Source of the DNA: Planctomycetota bacterium
GTDB taxonomy: Bacteria; Planctomycetota; Planctomycetia; Pirellulales; Lacipirellulaceae
Length of the DNA: 14,076 nt
Assembly: GCA_024278035.1 (NCBI GenBank)
Contig: JAJRUA010000331.1
Location: 1 to 14,076, forward strand
Direction of reading: 5' to 3'
A program made the position numbers and the translations under genes. The notes beneath the pieces were generated by a model. The model was not told the origin of the DNA and searched no databases. It saw only the letters and a program-made list of their open reading frames with translations. This document shows positions 1 to 6,959 of this stretch, in pieces. The first letter of the stretch is position 1. Each line of letters begins with the position of its first letter.

Positions 1-1716
1 GACGAATCGACCGTTACGACGGGCCAGCGGATTGGGATCGCGATCGGGAAGTGGGCGGGTATCGTAATGAGCACATAAGAGAACGCGTTGTTTTACTTCG
101 GGGCGCCACTTTGCAATCAGATTGGCCATCGGCACTTTCGATTGATCGAGAGGGTGGCGTGCCTTGAAGCGTTGCAGGTTCACCTCCGCACCGAGTGCCT
201 TAAAATGCTTGAGGAGCAACTTCTGCTGGGCTCGCATCGCCCGGCTGCCGCTCGGACGGGGGCCCAGACTGCATAGCTGTTTGAGATACCCATAGGCTCG
301 CCCCGCGTTCAGGGCCGTTTCCTCGGCCGCAGCAGTACTGGTGTACTGAACCAACCGAACCGGTAGCGGCGGGCTATTATACGTCGTCTGCTCTCTCTCA
401 CCGATTTGCGATTGAAGCGACTCGATTGCTTTTTCTAAAACACGATCAACAGTGGCCGGCGGTGCCGGTTTCTCTTCCGTCTCTTGGTCGGTCCATAAGT
501 CACGATCCCGACGCCACTTGTTCCAGGCCTCGATCTCTTTTTCCGATTGAATAACGGTCATGCCCGCATTGGGAGAAACCCCCCACTCCTTGCTCTCTGG
601 CGTTCCGGGCAGGCGGTGGATGTTCACGCCGCTTGGTCGCCAGTAGCTGGCCGAGGTGAGCTTGAGCAAACTGCGGCGAGCTTCGATCGACAAAAGCTGC
701 TGGACTGTTCCCTTGCCGAAGGATCGTTCGCCAATCACCGTCGCACGGCCATGATCCTGCAAACAGGCGGCAACGATCTCCGCAGCACTTGCCGTGTTGC
801 GATCGATGAGCACGACCATGGGCAGGTCTTCAAAATCGTCCTCTTCGGTTGTCGAGTAGACTTCGAGCACTTTGCCATCGCGGCCCCGGGTCGAAAGCAC
901 CTCCATCCCGGCAGGGAGAAAAAGATCGGAAACCTCCACTGCCGCATCGAGCGCGCCGCCCGGGTTGTTGCGTAGGTCGAGCACGATCGATTTTACGCCT
1001 TCCGCTCGGAGTTGGGTGAGACGCTCAGAGAGTTCTTCGACCGTTCGGTTGCCGAACGAAGTAAGACGCACCAGAGCGATGCGCGGGTCGGATTCAAGAC
1101 GAAATTGCCAGCCACCATTCGGCAAACGCTGGTCCCCAAGGATCGATGGCAAAAGGATTACTTTTCGCACAAGCTGTACGGTGAGCAGGTCCGAATTTTC
1201 TTTGCGACGTAGGGTGAGACGGAGTGGTTCTCCCGCCGCGCCGCGCATCTTGCCGAGCACTTCGGTCAGAGGCAGGCCGACAATCGGTTCCTCGTTGACG
1301 GCGACGATTTCGTCCCCAGCACGTACGCCCCCATGAAAAGCAGGCGTGCCTGGCTCGGGAGATTCGACCACCACGAGACGTGGCTTAGCGTCCGACTGGG
1401 TTGCGTCCGGTTGTACAAGCTGGATTCGTACGCCGATGCCGCCGAACTCACCCTTCATTTCGGTCAGCAAGGGCTTGGCATCACGAGGCTCGATAAAGGC
1501 CGAATGTTCATCGCCGCGCGAACGGAGCACGGCGACCATCCCTCGCATGGCACCTGCCAGAAGTTCGTGGTCCGACGGGGCCTCGAGCGCCATGTCGTTA
1601 ATCAACCGATAGCCTCGGCTTGCATAACGAGCGTACGGATTTCGCTCCGCGCGTGAGACGCAAAGCAGCATCACAGCAAGGGCAACGGCAAGGATCGAGA
1701 GATTACGGCGAGGCAT
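1..1716 (-). CDS. Secreted S41 C-terminal processing protease fused to an M28 / glutaminyl-cyclase-like domain (3' end beyond the window)
   Basis: The reading frame stays open from the ATG at 1716 to base 1 (572 codons, no stop), so the C-terminus is missing. An in-frame TAG at 1732-1734 lies just upstream and supports this start. Residues 1-24 form a signal peptide or anchor (MPRRNLSILAVALAVMLLCV), so the protein should act in the periplasm. A PDZ domain follows at about 85-185 (GEFGGIGV). The S41 core has LRNNPGG at 248-254, NTASAAE with catalytic Ser310, and SFGKGTVQQ with general base Lys335. The 25-residue spacing matches E. coli Tsp and plant CtpA. The S41 part ends near 440 with a typical tail (VDRVLEKAIESLQ). 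After a short linker the same frame continues with GPRPSGS (483-489) and HYDTRP (550-555), hallmarks of M28 peptidases and glutaminyl cyclases. The HxD histidine is visible; the remaining zinc ligands would lie off the edge. S41 proteases trim or degrade exported proteins; M28 enzymes are zinc aminopeptidases or cyclases. Substrate is unknown. The S41 call is certain; M28 against cyclase is open. Confidence 0.92.
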   Translation of the reverse strand, partial: MPRRNLSILAVALAVMLLCVSRAERNPYARYASRGYRLINDMALEAPSDHELLAGAMRGMVAVLRSRGDEHSAFIEPRDAKPLLTEMKGEFGGIGVRIQLVQPDATQSDAKPRLVVVESPEPGTPAFHGGVRAGDEIVAVNEEPIVGLPLTEVLGKMRGAAGEPLRLTLRRKENSDLLTVQLVRKVILLPSILGDQRLPNGGWQFRLESDPRIALVRLTSFGNRTVEELSERLTQLRAEGVKSIVLDLRNNPGGALDAAVEVSDLFLPAGMEVLSTRGRDGKVLEVYSTTEEDDFEDLPMVVLIDRNTASAAEIVAACLQDHGRATVIGERSFGKGTVQQLLSIEARRSLLKLTSASYWRPSGVNIHRLPGTPESKEWGVSPNAGMTVIQSEKEIEAWNKWRRDRDLWTDQETEEKPAPPATVDRVLEKAIESLQSQIGEREQTTYNSPPLPVRLVQYTSTAAAEETALNAGRAYGYLKQLCSLGPRPSGSRAMRAQQKLLLKHFKALGAEVNLQRFKARHPLDQSKVPMANLIAKWRPEVKQRVLLCAHYDTRPLPDRDPNPLARRNGRFV

Positions 1717-1769
1717 GGCCCCTATTATCCGCTACGCGGCGTGCCAACGCCAGCCTACTGCCTACTGGC

Positions 1770-1866
1770 GAGCCGCAAGCGTTAGCGACCGGAGGGATTT
1801 TCCGAGGGATTTTGAAAGAGGACAAGGCATCCGCTGAAAAACTCCGGTCGCTGACACTCGCGGCTC
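1770..1866. repeat. Inverted repeat, 25-bp arms, between the MMPL gene and the S41-M28 gene
   Basis: Bases 1770-1794 pair with 1842-1866 at 22 of 25 positions around a 47-base spacer. The arm begins GAGCCGCAAGCG and ends GCGACCGGAG. The spacer starts with a short direct repeat, GAGGGATTTT, twice (overlapping the inner end of the left arm). The right arm ends two bases before the TAG stop of the upstream MMPL gene. Similar GC-rich palindromes recur in intergenic DNA of planctomycetes (recalled, not searched). It could fold in the minus-strand transcript and limit read-through from the MMPL gene into the protease gene, but no U-run follows, so it is not a classical terminator. A tandem GCCTACT pair sits just outside the left arm (about 1753-1766). 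Confidence 0.75.
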
Positions 1867-1868
1867 AC

Positions 1869-4800
1869 CTAGCTAGAAGAGCGGCGGAAACCACGTAGTT
1901 TTTTTTGCAGAGCGGCGTTCTCTGGCGAGAGGGGCGCGTCGGCTTGCTCAACGGTTGTCTCGCCTGTCCCAATCTCAGCCTCGCCATCGGGTAAATCATT
2001 CGAGCCGACAGCCGGCGGGAAGGGAACAATCGCTGGCAGGTCTTCCGAGGAATCGGTCGATTCCATTGCCTCGGAGTCTATTGGTGGCAAAGCGGGTACA
2101 CCGGGTGCGAAGAAGCGTCCCAAAGGGCCGCACAACAGCGCTGGCAAGAGAATAAGATCACCGACGAGGGCGGTGCCCAGCATGGTAATCATTAGGCTGC
2201 CGAACTGCTGGGTCGGGGTGAATGTGCTAGCGACGAAAACGGCCAGTCCTAACCCTGCGATTAAAGTGGTTTGCAACATGGCTGTGGCGCATCGATCGAA
2301 CGCTTGGCGCGTGGCGGTCTGACGATCGAGGCCGCTCCGGACGCCCCGGCCGAACCAAGTGACAAAGTGCAACGTGTCATCCACGGCGACGCCAAGCGCA
2401 ACGCTGGCGGTCATCATGATTCCGATATCGACCTTCACACCAAGCCAGCCAAGCGTGCCAAACACGGTGACAATCGGGAAGACGTTCGGAATCATCGATG
2501 CGATTCCTGCTGTCGGGCTGCGAAGTACAAGGACCATCACGCCGGCGATCAACACAGTGGCCCAGCCGATGCTTCTTCGCAAACTGGCGAGAAGTTCGCG
2601 TTGGGTCTTGAAGACGAGAGGGACGACACCGGTGTAAACCGCCACGTTGGCAGCCTTGCCAGCAATTGCCGATTCGCCAGAGGGGTGGGGAAGAAGCACA
2701 AGGGGCTCAATTTCTTGAAGCGTAGCAGCCGTCGAGGCGACTTCGGGCGACAGGGCGATCAACGCATCCTGCCCGGCAAGAATTTTAGTGAGGTGTTCAC
2801 GCCCCGCCTCATCCGCCTCAGCAAGTCGTGCTGTGCTAAGGGCCGACACTTTCACACGCCTCCCGGCGGATTCTTTTAGCAAGGTGATAAGCCTTGCTTC
2901 GACCGACCCCTCGGCCGGTCTCTTGGAAGCAGCGTCTTCCGAAGGGAACAACACGCAAACGCGTGCCTTGTCCAAGAGCTTTCCGCCCGAATGCAACTTG
3001 GCAACGATCGCATCGCGTGCGCGATAGGCTTCAAGCAAGGGTTCGACGCGGCCTCGTAACGCGGTAACGAACTGGCCGTAATCCACATCGCCTAGGGCGG
3101 TCACACGGGCGCTGATGCGCCACAGCTCGCGGCCCGTCGGTTTTCCGTCGGCGCCCACTTCCTTTTGGAGATACTCATACAAATCATCGCGAGCCTCTTC
3201 TAAAGCGAGACTGTTGATTCGTTCTACGCCCTTTCGAAGCGAAGCGGTCCCCGTTTCAGTCGGGGCTGGCGAAAAAGTGGTTGCCGAAAGGGCCCGGCTC
3301 ACGGGGCCGAGTGACTCGATTTCACTCTGCAAACGGCGGCTCAACTGAGCCCGCTCGAAGAGGGTCATCCGGTAGGCAACCCGGCCATCCGTATCAGGAG
3401 CATCAAGAGGCAATTCTGCCGGCTCATCGGGCGAACGCATCTGTGCCGAATCTAACGCAACAATCACTTCCATCGGCACCAAGTTGCCAAGATGTTGTTC
3501 GAGCCATTCGTAGTCGGTGATCAGGTCGCAGCTCGGATCGAGCAGCTTGAGCAATTTGACCGAGGTCTGAATCTGCGGTATGCCAGCCGCGAGTGCCAGC
3601 ATGAGGGTCAAGCACCCGGCGGTTGTCAGGGCATGTCGGGTCGTGACGAAATGGGAGAGTGGCGTGTACCACGGGGCCTTCTCAGGTTCTTCTTCGGCAT
3701 CCGGTTCTTTGTCACGGCGTTTGCGACGCAGGGAAGCATCGCTCGGGGGGAAGCTGTGCAGCAGGACCGGCAGCAGGGCGAACAAGAGGCCCACCGAGGC
3801 AACCACGCCAATCGCCGTGAACATGCCAAACTTGCGGATCGGCAAAATATCACTTGTAGCAAGCGAACCGAGCCCCACGGCAGTGGTAAACGAAGCGAGC
3901 AGACAAGGCCCCCACGCGATGCTCACGGCCCGTTCAGCGGCACCTTTCTGGCCACGTTTCTCACGTTCCTCACGATAGTAATTCACCAAGTGGATCGCGC
4001 CCGACAGTCCGAGCACGTAGACCACCGCGGGCATCGACATCAGAATCGCGTCCGTTTTGCCGTAATGAGGCTCCGGCAAACCAAGGCCTAGCACCTCGAA
4101 GACGCCATAGTAGAAAACGAGTGCCAGGCTCATTCCGGCGCTGGTGACGGCAAGGAAAAAGACCATAACGGTCAGCTTCCAACTTCGGAAACAAAGGTAG
4201 GAGAGCACGAGGCCCACAATGCCTGAGAGTCCGGCCAAGCGCATGAGGGTTCTTTCGCCCTCTTTGTCGATGGTCACGTTATCGACGGGCGGCCCTCCCA
4301 TGTGGATCGAAGCGAGCGGCACACCACATTCGGCATGGGCGATCTGTTCGATGCGATCAACCGCTCGGCGCATCGCACGGTTGTTTGCCGTTAAGGGATC
4401 GGCGAGATAGGCAATCAGGCAAGTCGTACGTGAGGCCTCCTCAAGCGGCTTGCCAGCGGCGTCCGTCAGTATCGGCCCGACGAGCGCTCCCTCAAGTCTC
4501 GCAATGGCGGTCGATCGATCGAGATTTGCCGGAGCCTGTGTGAGAGACTCTATTATCCCTGGCCCCGTGACGACGCGTGGATACCAATGCAAGCCTTCTG
4601 CATCGACTTCTGCCAAGAGTTTTTGCTGAAGCAGCCTTAGTTTTTCGGCATTGCCGAGCGTGCAGCCATCCCAGCTCACCAGCGCAAAGCTCTCACCAAC
4701 AAAGTGATCGCGAAACCATTGGAGGTCTGCCGACTCGGCGTAGTTGTCCGGAAGCCAGTCTTCAGCCTTGTTGGTGTTGCTTTCAATGGCGCGTCTTGCG

Positions 4801-4955
4801 CCGCGCGGGATGAAAGCAACTGTTAGGGCCACCAGAACCGATAGCCAAAGCCAGTTCGAAAGTCCCCAACTGCGTCGATCAAGAAACGAAACGCTTTCAC
4901 CCGATGCGCCTTTCTTCAGGGAAAGAGAAACGTCGGTTGGCGAATCGTTGGGCAT
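1869..4955 (-). CDS. MMPL/RND-family inner-membrane protein (putative efflux or lipid transporter)
   Basis: This 1028-residue protein has the two-fold RND/MMPL layout. TM1 is at about 33-50. A first periplasmic loop (about 51-235) contains DWLPDNYAESADLQWF. TM2-TM6 span about 238-402. A charged cytoplasmic linker follows (about 405-428, RRKRRDKEPDAEEEPEK). TM7 is at about 441-460, a second large loop at 461-798, and TM8-TM12 at about 800-945. The tail (946-1028) is acidic and Pro/Ser-rich and looks disordered. The second half carries GVAVDDTLHF (855-864), the MMPL TM10 motif whose acidic residues relay protons; Asp859 and Asp860 are the candidates. The matching site in the first half reads LSGAIHL and lacks the acids. 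MMPL proteins move lipids, hopanoids or hydrophobic compounds using proton motive force; the substrate here is not readable. The ATG at 4955 opens directly into a short polar N-terminus before TM1. The S41-M28 gene lies 152 bases downstream on the same strand and may be co-transcribed. Confidence 0.9.
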   Translation of the reverse strand: MPNDSPTDVSLSLKKGASGESVSFLDRRSWGLSNWLWLSVLVALTVAFIPRGARRAIESNTNKAEDWLPDNYAESADLQWFRDHFVGESFALVSWDGCTLGNAEKLRLLQQKLLAEVDAEGLHWYPRVVTGPGIIESLTQAPANLDRSTAIARLEGALVGPILTDAAGKPLEEASRTTCLIAYLADPLTANNRAMRRAVDRIEQIAHAECGVPLASIHMGGPPVDNVTIDKEGERTLMRLAGLSGIVGLVLSYLCFRSWKLTVMVFFLAVTSAGMSLALVFYYGVFEVLGLGLPEPHYGKTDAILMSMPAVVYVLGLSGAIHLVNYYREEREKRGQKGAAERAVSIAWGPCLLASFTTAVGLGSLATSDILPIRKFGMFTAIGVVASVGLLFALLPVLLHSFPPSDASLRRKRRDKEPDAEEEPEKAPWYTPLSHFVTTRHALTTAGCLTLMLALAAGIPQIQTSVKLLKLLDPSCDLITDYEWLEQHLGNLVPMEVIVALDSAQMRSPDEPAELPLDAPDTDGRVAYRMTLFERAQLSRRLQSEIESLGPVSRALSATTFSPAPTETGTASLRKGVERINSLALEEARDDLYEYLQKEVGADGKPTGRELWRISARVTALGDVDYGQFVTALRGRVEPLLEAYRARDAIVAKLHSGGKLLDKARVCVLFPSEDAASKRPAEGSVEARLITLLKESAGRRVKVSALSTARLAEADEAGREHLTKILAGQDALIALSPEVASTAATLQEIEPLVLLPHPSGESAIAGKAANVAVYTGVVPLVFKTQRELLASLRRSIGWATVLIAGVMVLVLRSPTAGIASMIPNVFPIVTVFGTLGWLGVKVDIGIMMTASVALGVAVDDTLHFVTWFGRGVRSGLDRQTATRQAFDRCATAMLQTTLIAGLGLAVFVASTFTPTQQFGSLMITMLGTALVGDLILLPALLCGPLGRFFAPGVPALPPIDSEAMESTDSSEDLPAIVPFPPAVGSNDLPDGEAEIGTGETTVEQADAPLSPENAALQKKLRGFRRSSS

Positions 4956-5119
4956 GGCGAGCGAAAGATAGGACTAACGGCAAAGGTCGGTGACCCAGAC
5001 GTAGAGGGCCCCAAAGGGACCGATATCGCCTAGGCCGGTTTACCCCAGCCTATCGCCTAGGCCGCAAGATCGTCTACGCCACAAACCCCTCTCAAGCGGG
5101 TATTTGTCCCTTTTACACC
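4956..5119. other. Gap between BBP7 gene and MMPL gene: short direct repeat and palindromes
   Basis: No gene is seen. A 14-base sequence, TATCGCCTAGGCCG, occurs twice, at 5024-5037 and 5051-5064 (27 bases apart). GGCCCCAAAGGGACC at 5008-5022 is a near-perfect palindrome lying 53-67 bases ahead of the MMPL start, in a place suited to an operator. An imperfect hairpin (ACAAACCCC at 5081-5089 against GGGTATTTGT at 5098-5107) lies 13 bases past the BBP7 stop on the minus strand. It might end BBP7 transcription but has no following U-run. All functional readings here are inference. Confidence 0.45.
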
Positions 5120-6490
5120 CTACCAATAGTACTCTGTACCGAAAGTAACGCCATTGTAGAAGACATCGCCCGTCACACCGATCGAAGTCGAAACAGGATT
5201 GAAGTTCACTTGGTTGGGAGCCAAGGCTGCGGCGGTCACATAAAGCCCTTCCCAGCCAAATCGGAGGGATAGGTTGGGTCTTAGGTGGTAGCGGAGCGTG
5301 ATGTCCCATTGCGAGAAATACGATACGGTGTTTTCACGCGTTGCGGTCGCAAAATTATTCTGAGAGACGGTATCGTTGACTGTCGCGTCGGTCGCACTGA
5401 AGGCGAGGTTACCCGACGTGGTGGCATTGTTGACATAAGCGCCCATTTTGCCTCCAGCACTTAGATTCCAACGATCCGCTTCGTACGTGAGCCCGTAGCC
5501 AAGTTGGAAGCCAAACATGTCGTTACTGGTACGGATCCGGTAGGTACCATTGGTGTTGGCACCTACTGGGGTGATGTCGCTGGCAAACCAGTTGACACTC
5601 TCGTCCAAGTTAAAGTACCGGAGTCCGGCAAGATCCTGCCGAGTCCACCCGGGCGAAGCCTTGCGGACCCATTCGCCGGTTGGTTGTAGTTCAACTCGGT
5701 CTTTGTCCATCCGCTCGTTGACTTGGTAGTTCCACTCCCAGCTATTGAATCGGCTGCTGTAGGCAAAGTTCGAGGCGTTGGCGCCGGTGAAGTTCGTACG
5801 GCCCTGGTGAAGAACATCTGGCACAAAAAGCCGCTGATTGGTTGCCGACTGGACACTTACTTCTTCGTTCCATTCGGCTCCGCCAAAGATGGCCATCTCA
5901 GCCGTATGGTCACGATTCCTTTGGTCACGAAAGAGGAAACGGCCAATGGTGAGTCGTGGCATCCCATCCCAACCAGGGCTGCTTTCCCCGATTTGGCCAT
6001 TGACGCCAGTCGGATTGCCAGCAGGGACGCGAATGCCGGTTCGGTCGAATATCGTTGGCCCCTCGCCTATCAACGTTACGTTGTTATCGTTCCAAGTGCG
6101 GGTCATGACGATCCCTTCGAGGTCGGCATACCAAAGCCCACGACGGAGCCAAGTGCCGGTGCTCTCGGTGACGGCTGGGTAGTTGCAGTCAAGCGCCAGG
6201 TCGTCCATCAGTGGCGACGGCAACGGTGCTAAAGGCCGAAAGGGTGCTTCGGTGGGGGTAGATGGCGCGACGTAAGACGTGTCATGGTCCAATGCCATGC
6301 TAGGCATCTCTTGGTCCTGTAAGCCAATAACCTCTGGGGCCAACTGCGGCAGTTCTTGCGCAATGGCTGGGGTGATGATAAAACTCCACGCCGTTACAGT
6401 GCCACCAAAAATTAGCAGCAAGAGCTTGGCAAGCGCCGGTGTACGAGGCACCGGTGCGTAAGGAAAATGGGTACAGACTGATTGGTTCAC
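5120..6490 (-). CDS. BBP7-family outer-membrane beta-barrel protein
   Basis: The gene encodes a 456-residue exported protein from a GTG at 6490. I chose this start because AGGGAGA lies 8 bases upstream and because it puts a signal peptide at the N-terminus: hydrophobic stretch KLLLLIFGGTVTAWSFII (22-39) with probable cleavage at AIA-Q (44/45). The frame stays open to a GTG at 6619, but those extra 43 residues are a Gly/Ser/Glu-rich stretch that would bury the signal peptide. After a Pro-rich spacer (45-100), GLWYADLEGIVMTRTW (118-133) begins the barrel. Alternating aromatic strands follow, with RLTIGRFLFRDQRNRDHTAEM near 190-215, and the chain ends in TFGTEYYW. A terminal aromatic residue is the usual barrel-assembly signal. 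The overall pattern matches BBP7 (putative beta-barrel porin 7, formerly DUF1551), common in planctomycetes. It should sit in the outer membrane; cargo or ligand is unknown. Confidence 0.85.
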   Translation of the reverse strand: MNQSVCTHFPYAPVPRTPALAKLLLLIFGGTVTAWSFIITPAIAQELPQLAPEVIGLQDQEMPSMALDHDTSYVAPSTPTEAPFRPLAPLPSPLMDDLALDCNYPAVTESTGTWLRRGLWYADLEGIVMTRTWNDNNVTLIGEGPTIFDRTGIRVPAGNPTGVNGQIGESSPGWDGMPRLTIGRFLFRDQRNRDHTAEMAIFGGAEWNEEVSVQSATNQRLFVPDVLHQGRTNFTGANASNFAYSSRFNSWEWNYQVNERMDKDRVELQPTGEWVRKASPGWTRQDLAGLRYFNLDESVNWFASDITPVGANTNGTYRIRTSNDMFGFQLGYGLTYEADRWNLSAGGKMGAYVNNATTSGNLAFSATDATVNDTVSQNNFATATRENTVSYFSQWDITLRYHLRPNLSLRFGWEGLYVTAAALAPNQVNFNPVSTSIGVTGDVFYNGVTFGTEYYW

Positions 6491-6497
6491 GGATGAA

Positions 6498-6504
6498 TCT
6501 CCCT
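6498..6504 (-). promoter_or_regulatory. Ribosome binding site for the BBP7 gene
   Basis: The minus strand reads AGGGAGA, then 8 bases, then GTG at 6490-6488. It decides the start: no comparable site precedes the more distal GTG at 6619, and clear Shine-Dalgarno sequences are rare in this window. Confidence 0.6.
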
Positions 6505-6603
6505 CTTGGCTACCTTCCCCGCTCCCCTCGCCCGACGAGTGTCGAGCAACAAAAGCAGAGGCCCCACCCCCCGAGCGATCCCGGGCGTTCTGTGGCCATT
6601 TCC

Positions 6604-6690
6604 GCGGGTTTCCCCGCACGAACAGCGGTTATTCCGCCGCCTTGGGTGATAGATCGGCCCCCTGCAACCGTTCGTGCAGGAAATACCCGC
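6604..6690. repeat. Long imperfect inverted repeat upstream of the BBP7 gene
   Basis: Bases 6604-6630 and 6666-6690 are inverted copies around a 35-base spacer. GCACGAAC / GTTCGTGC and GGTT / AACC pair exactly, with a 3-base bulge (AGC, about 6624-6626). The outer part, GCGGGTTTCC against GGAAATACCCGC, pairs with small gaps. The element starts 114 bases ahead of the BBP7 GTG, so it would lie either in the promoter or in a long 5' leader of that transcript. It may be a mobile palindromic element or a leader structure; the sequence alone does not decide. Confidence 0.55.
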
Positions 6691-6959
6691 AAAATCGCCA
6701 GAACAACCCTAGTCCGCACGGCTTGCCGCGGCTCGAGGCGTGAAAAAATTGCCTTTAAGGCCCATTGGGACCTTGCTGGCACTGCTTTCGGGTAGGAGAA
6801 TACCCTGCCAATTGGCCGCGTAGGTAGAGCCGCAGCCTCGAATCGGTAAGAATCAAGGTCTCGCTAAGAAGTCGGTGACAACGACCGAGCGCGTCGGCGC
6901 CGTTTCTCCCTTAGCTTTCCCATCACGCTCCTCAACCCGCACCCTGTTTGCTGGCAACC
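6691..6959. other. Divergent intergenic region between BBP7 and the SEC-C gene
   Basis: No gene is seen. Three short palindromes lie within 66 bases: GCCTTTAAGGC at 6751-6761, GGGTA(6 bases)TACCC at 6790-6805, and GCCAATTGGC at 6807-6816. They could be binding sites for a regulator of either divergent gene, but I see no convincing -35/-10 pair around them. No Shine-Dalgarno sequence precedes the SEC-C ATG at 6960. Confidence 0.35.

Noticed and set aside
547..975. Plus-strand open frame opposite the S41 domain
   Set aside because: The minus strand here encodes the conserved S41 catalytic motifs in an unbroken frame; the plus-strand frame is a shadow.
6491..6619. Upstream extension of the BBP7 gene to a GTG at 6619
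   Set aside because: The 43 extra residues are low-complexity and would place the signal peptide deep inside the protein. The GTG at 6490 has a good ribosome binding site. The extension also overlaps one arm of the hairpin at 6604-6690.
6948..6959. TTG start four codons ahead of the SEC-C protein
   Set aside because: The ATG at 6960 directly precedes the conserved N-terminal SEC-C motif, and no ribosome binding site favours the TTG.
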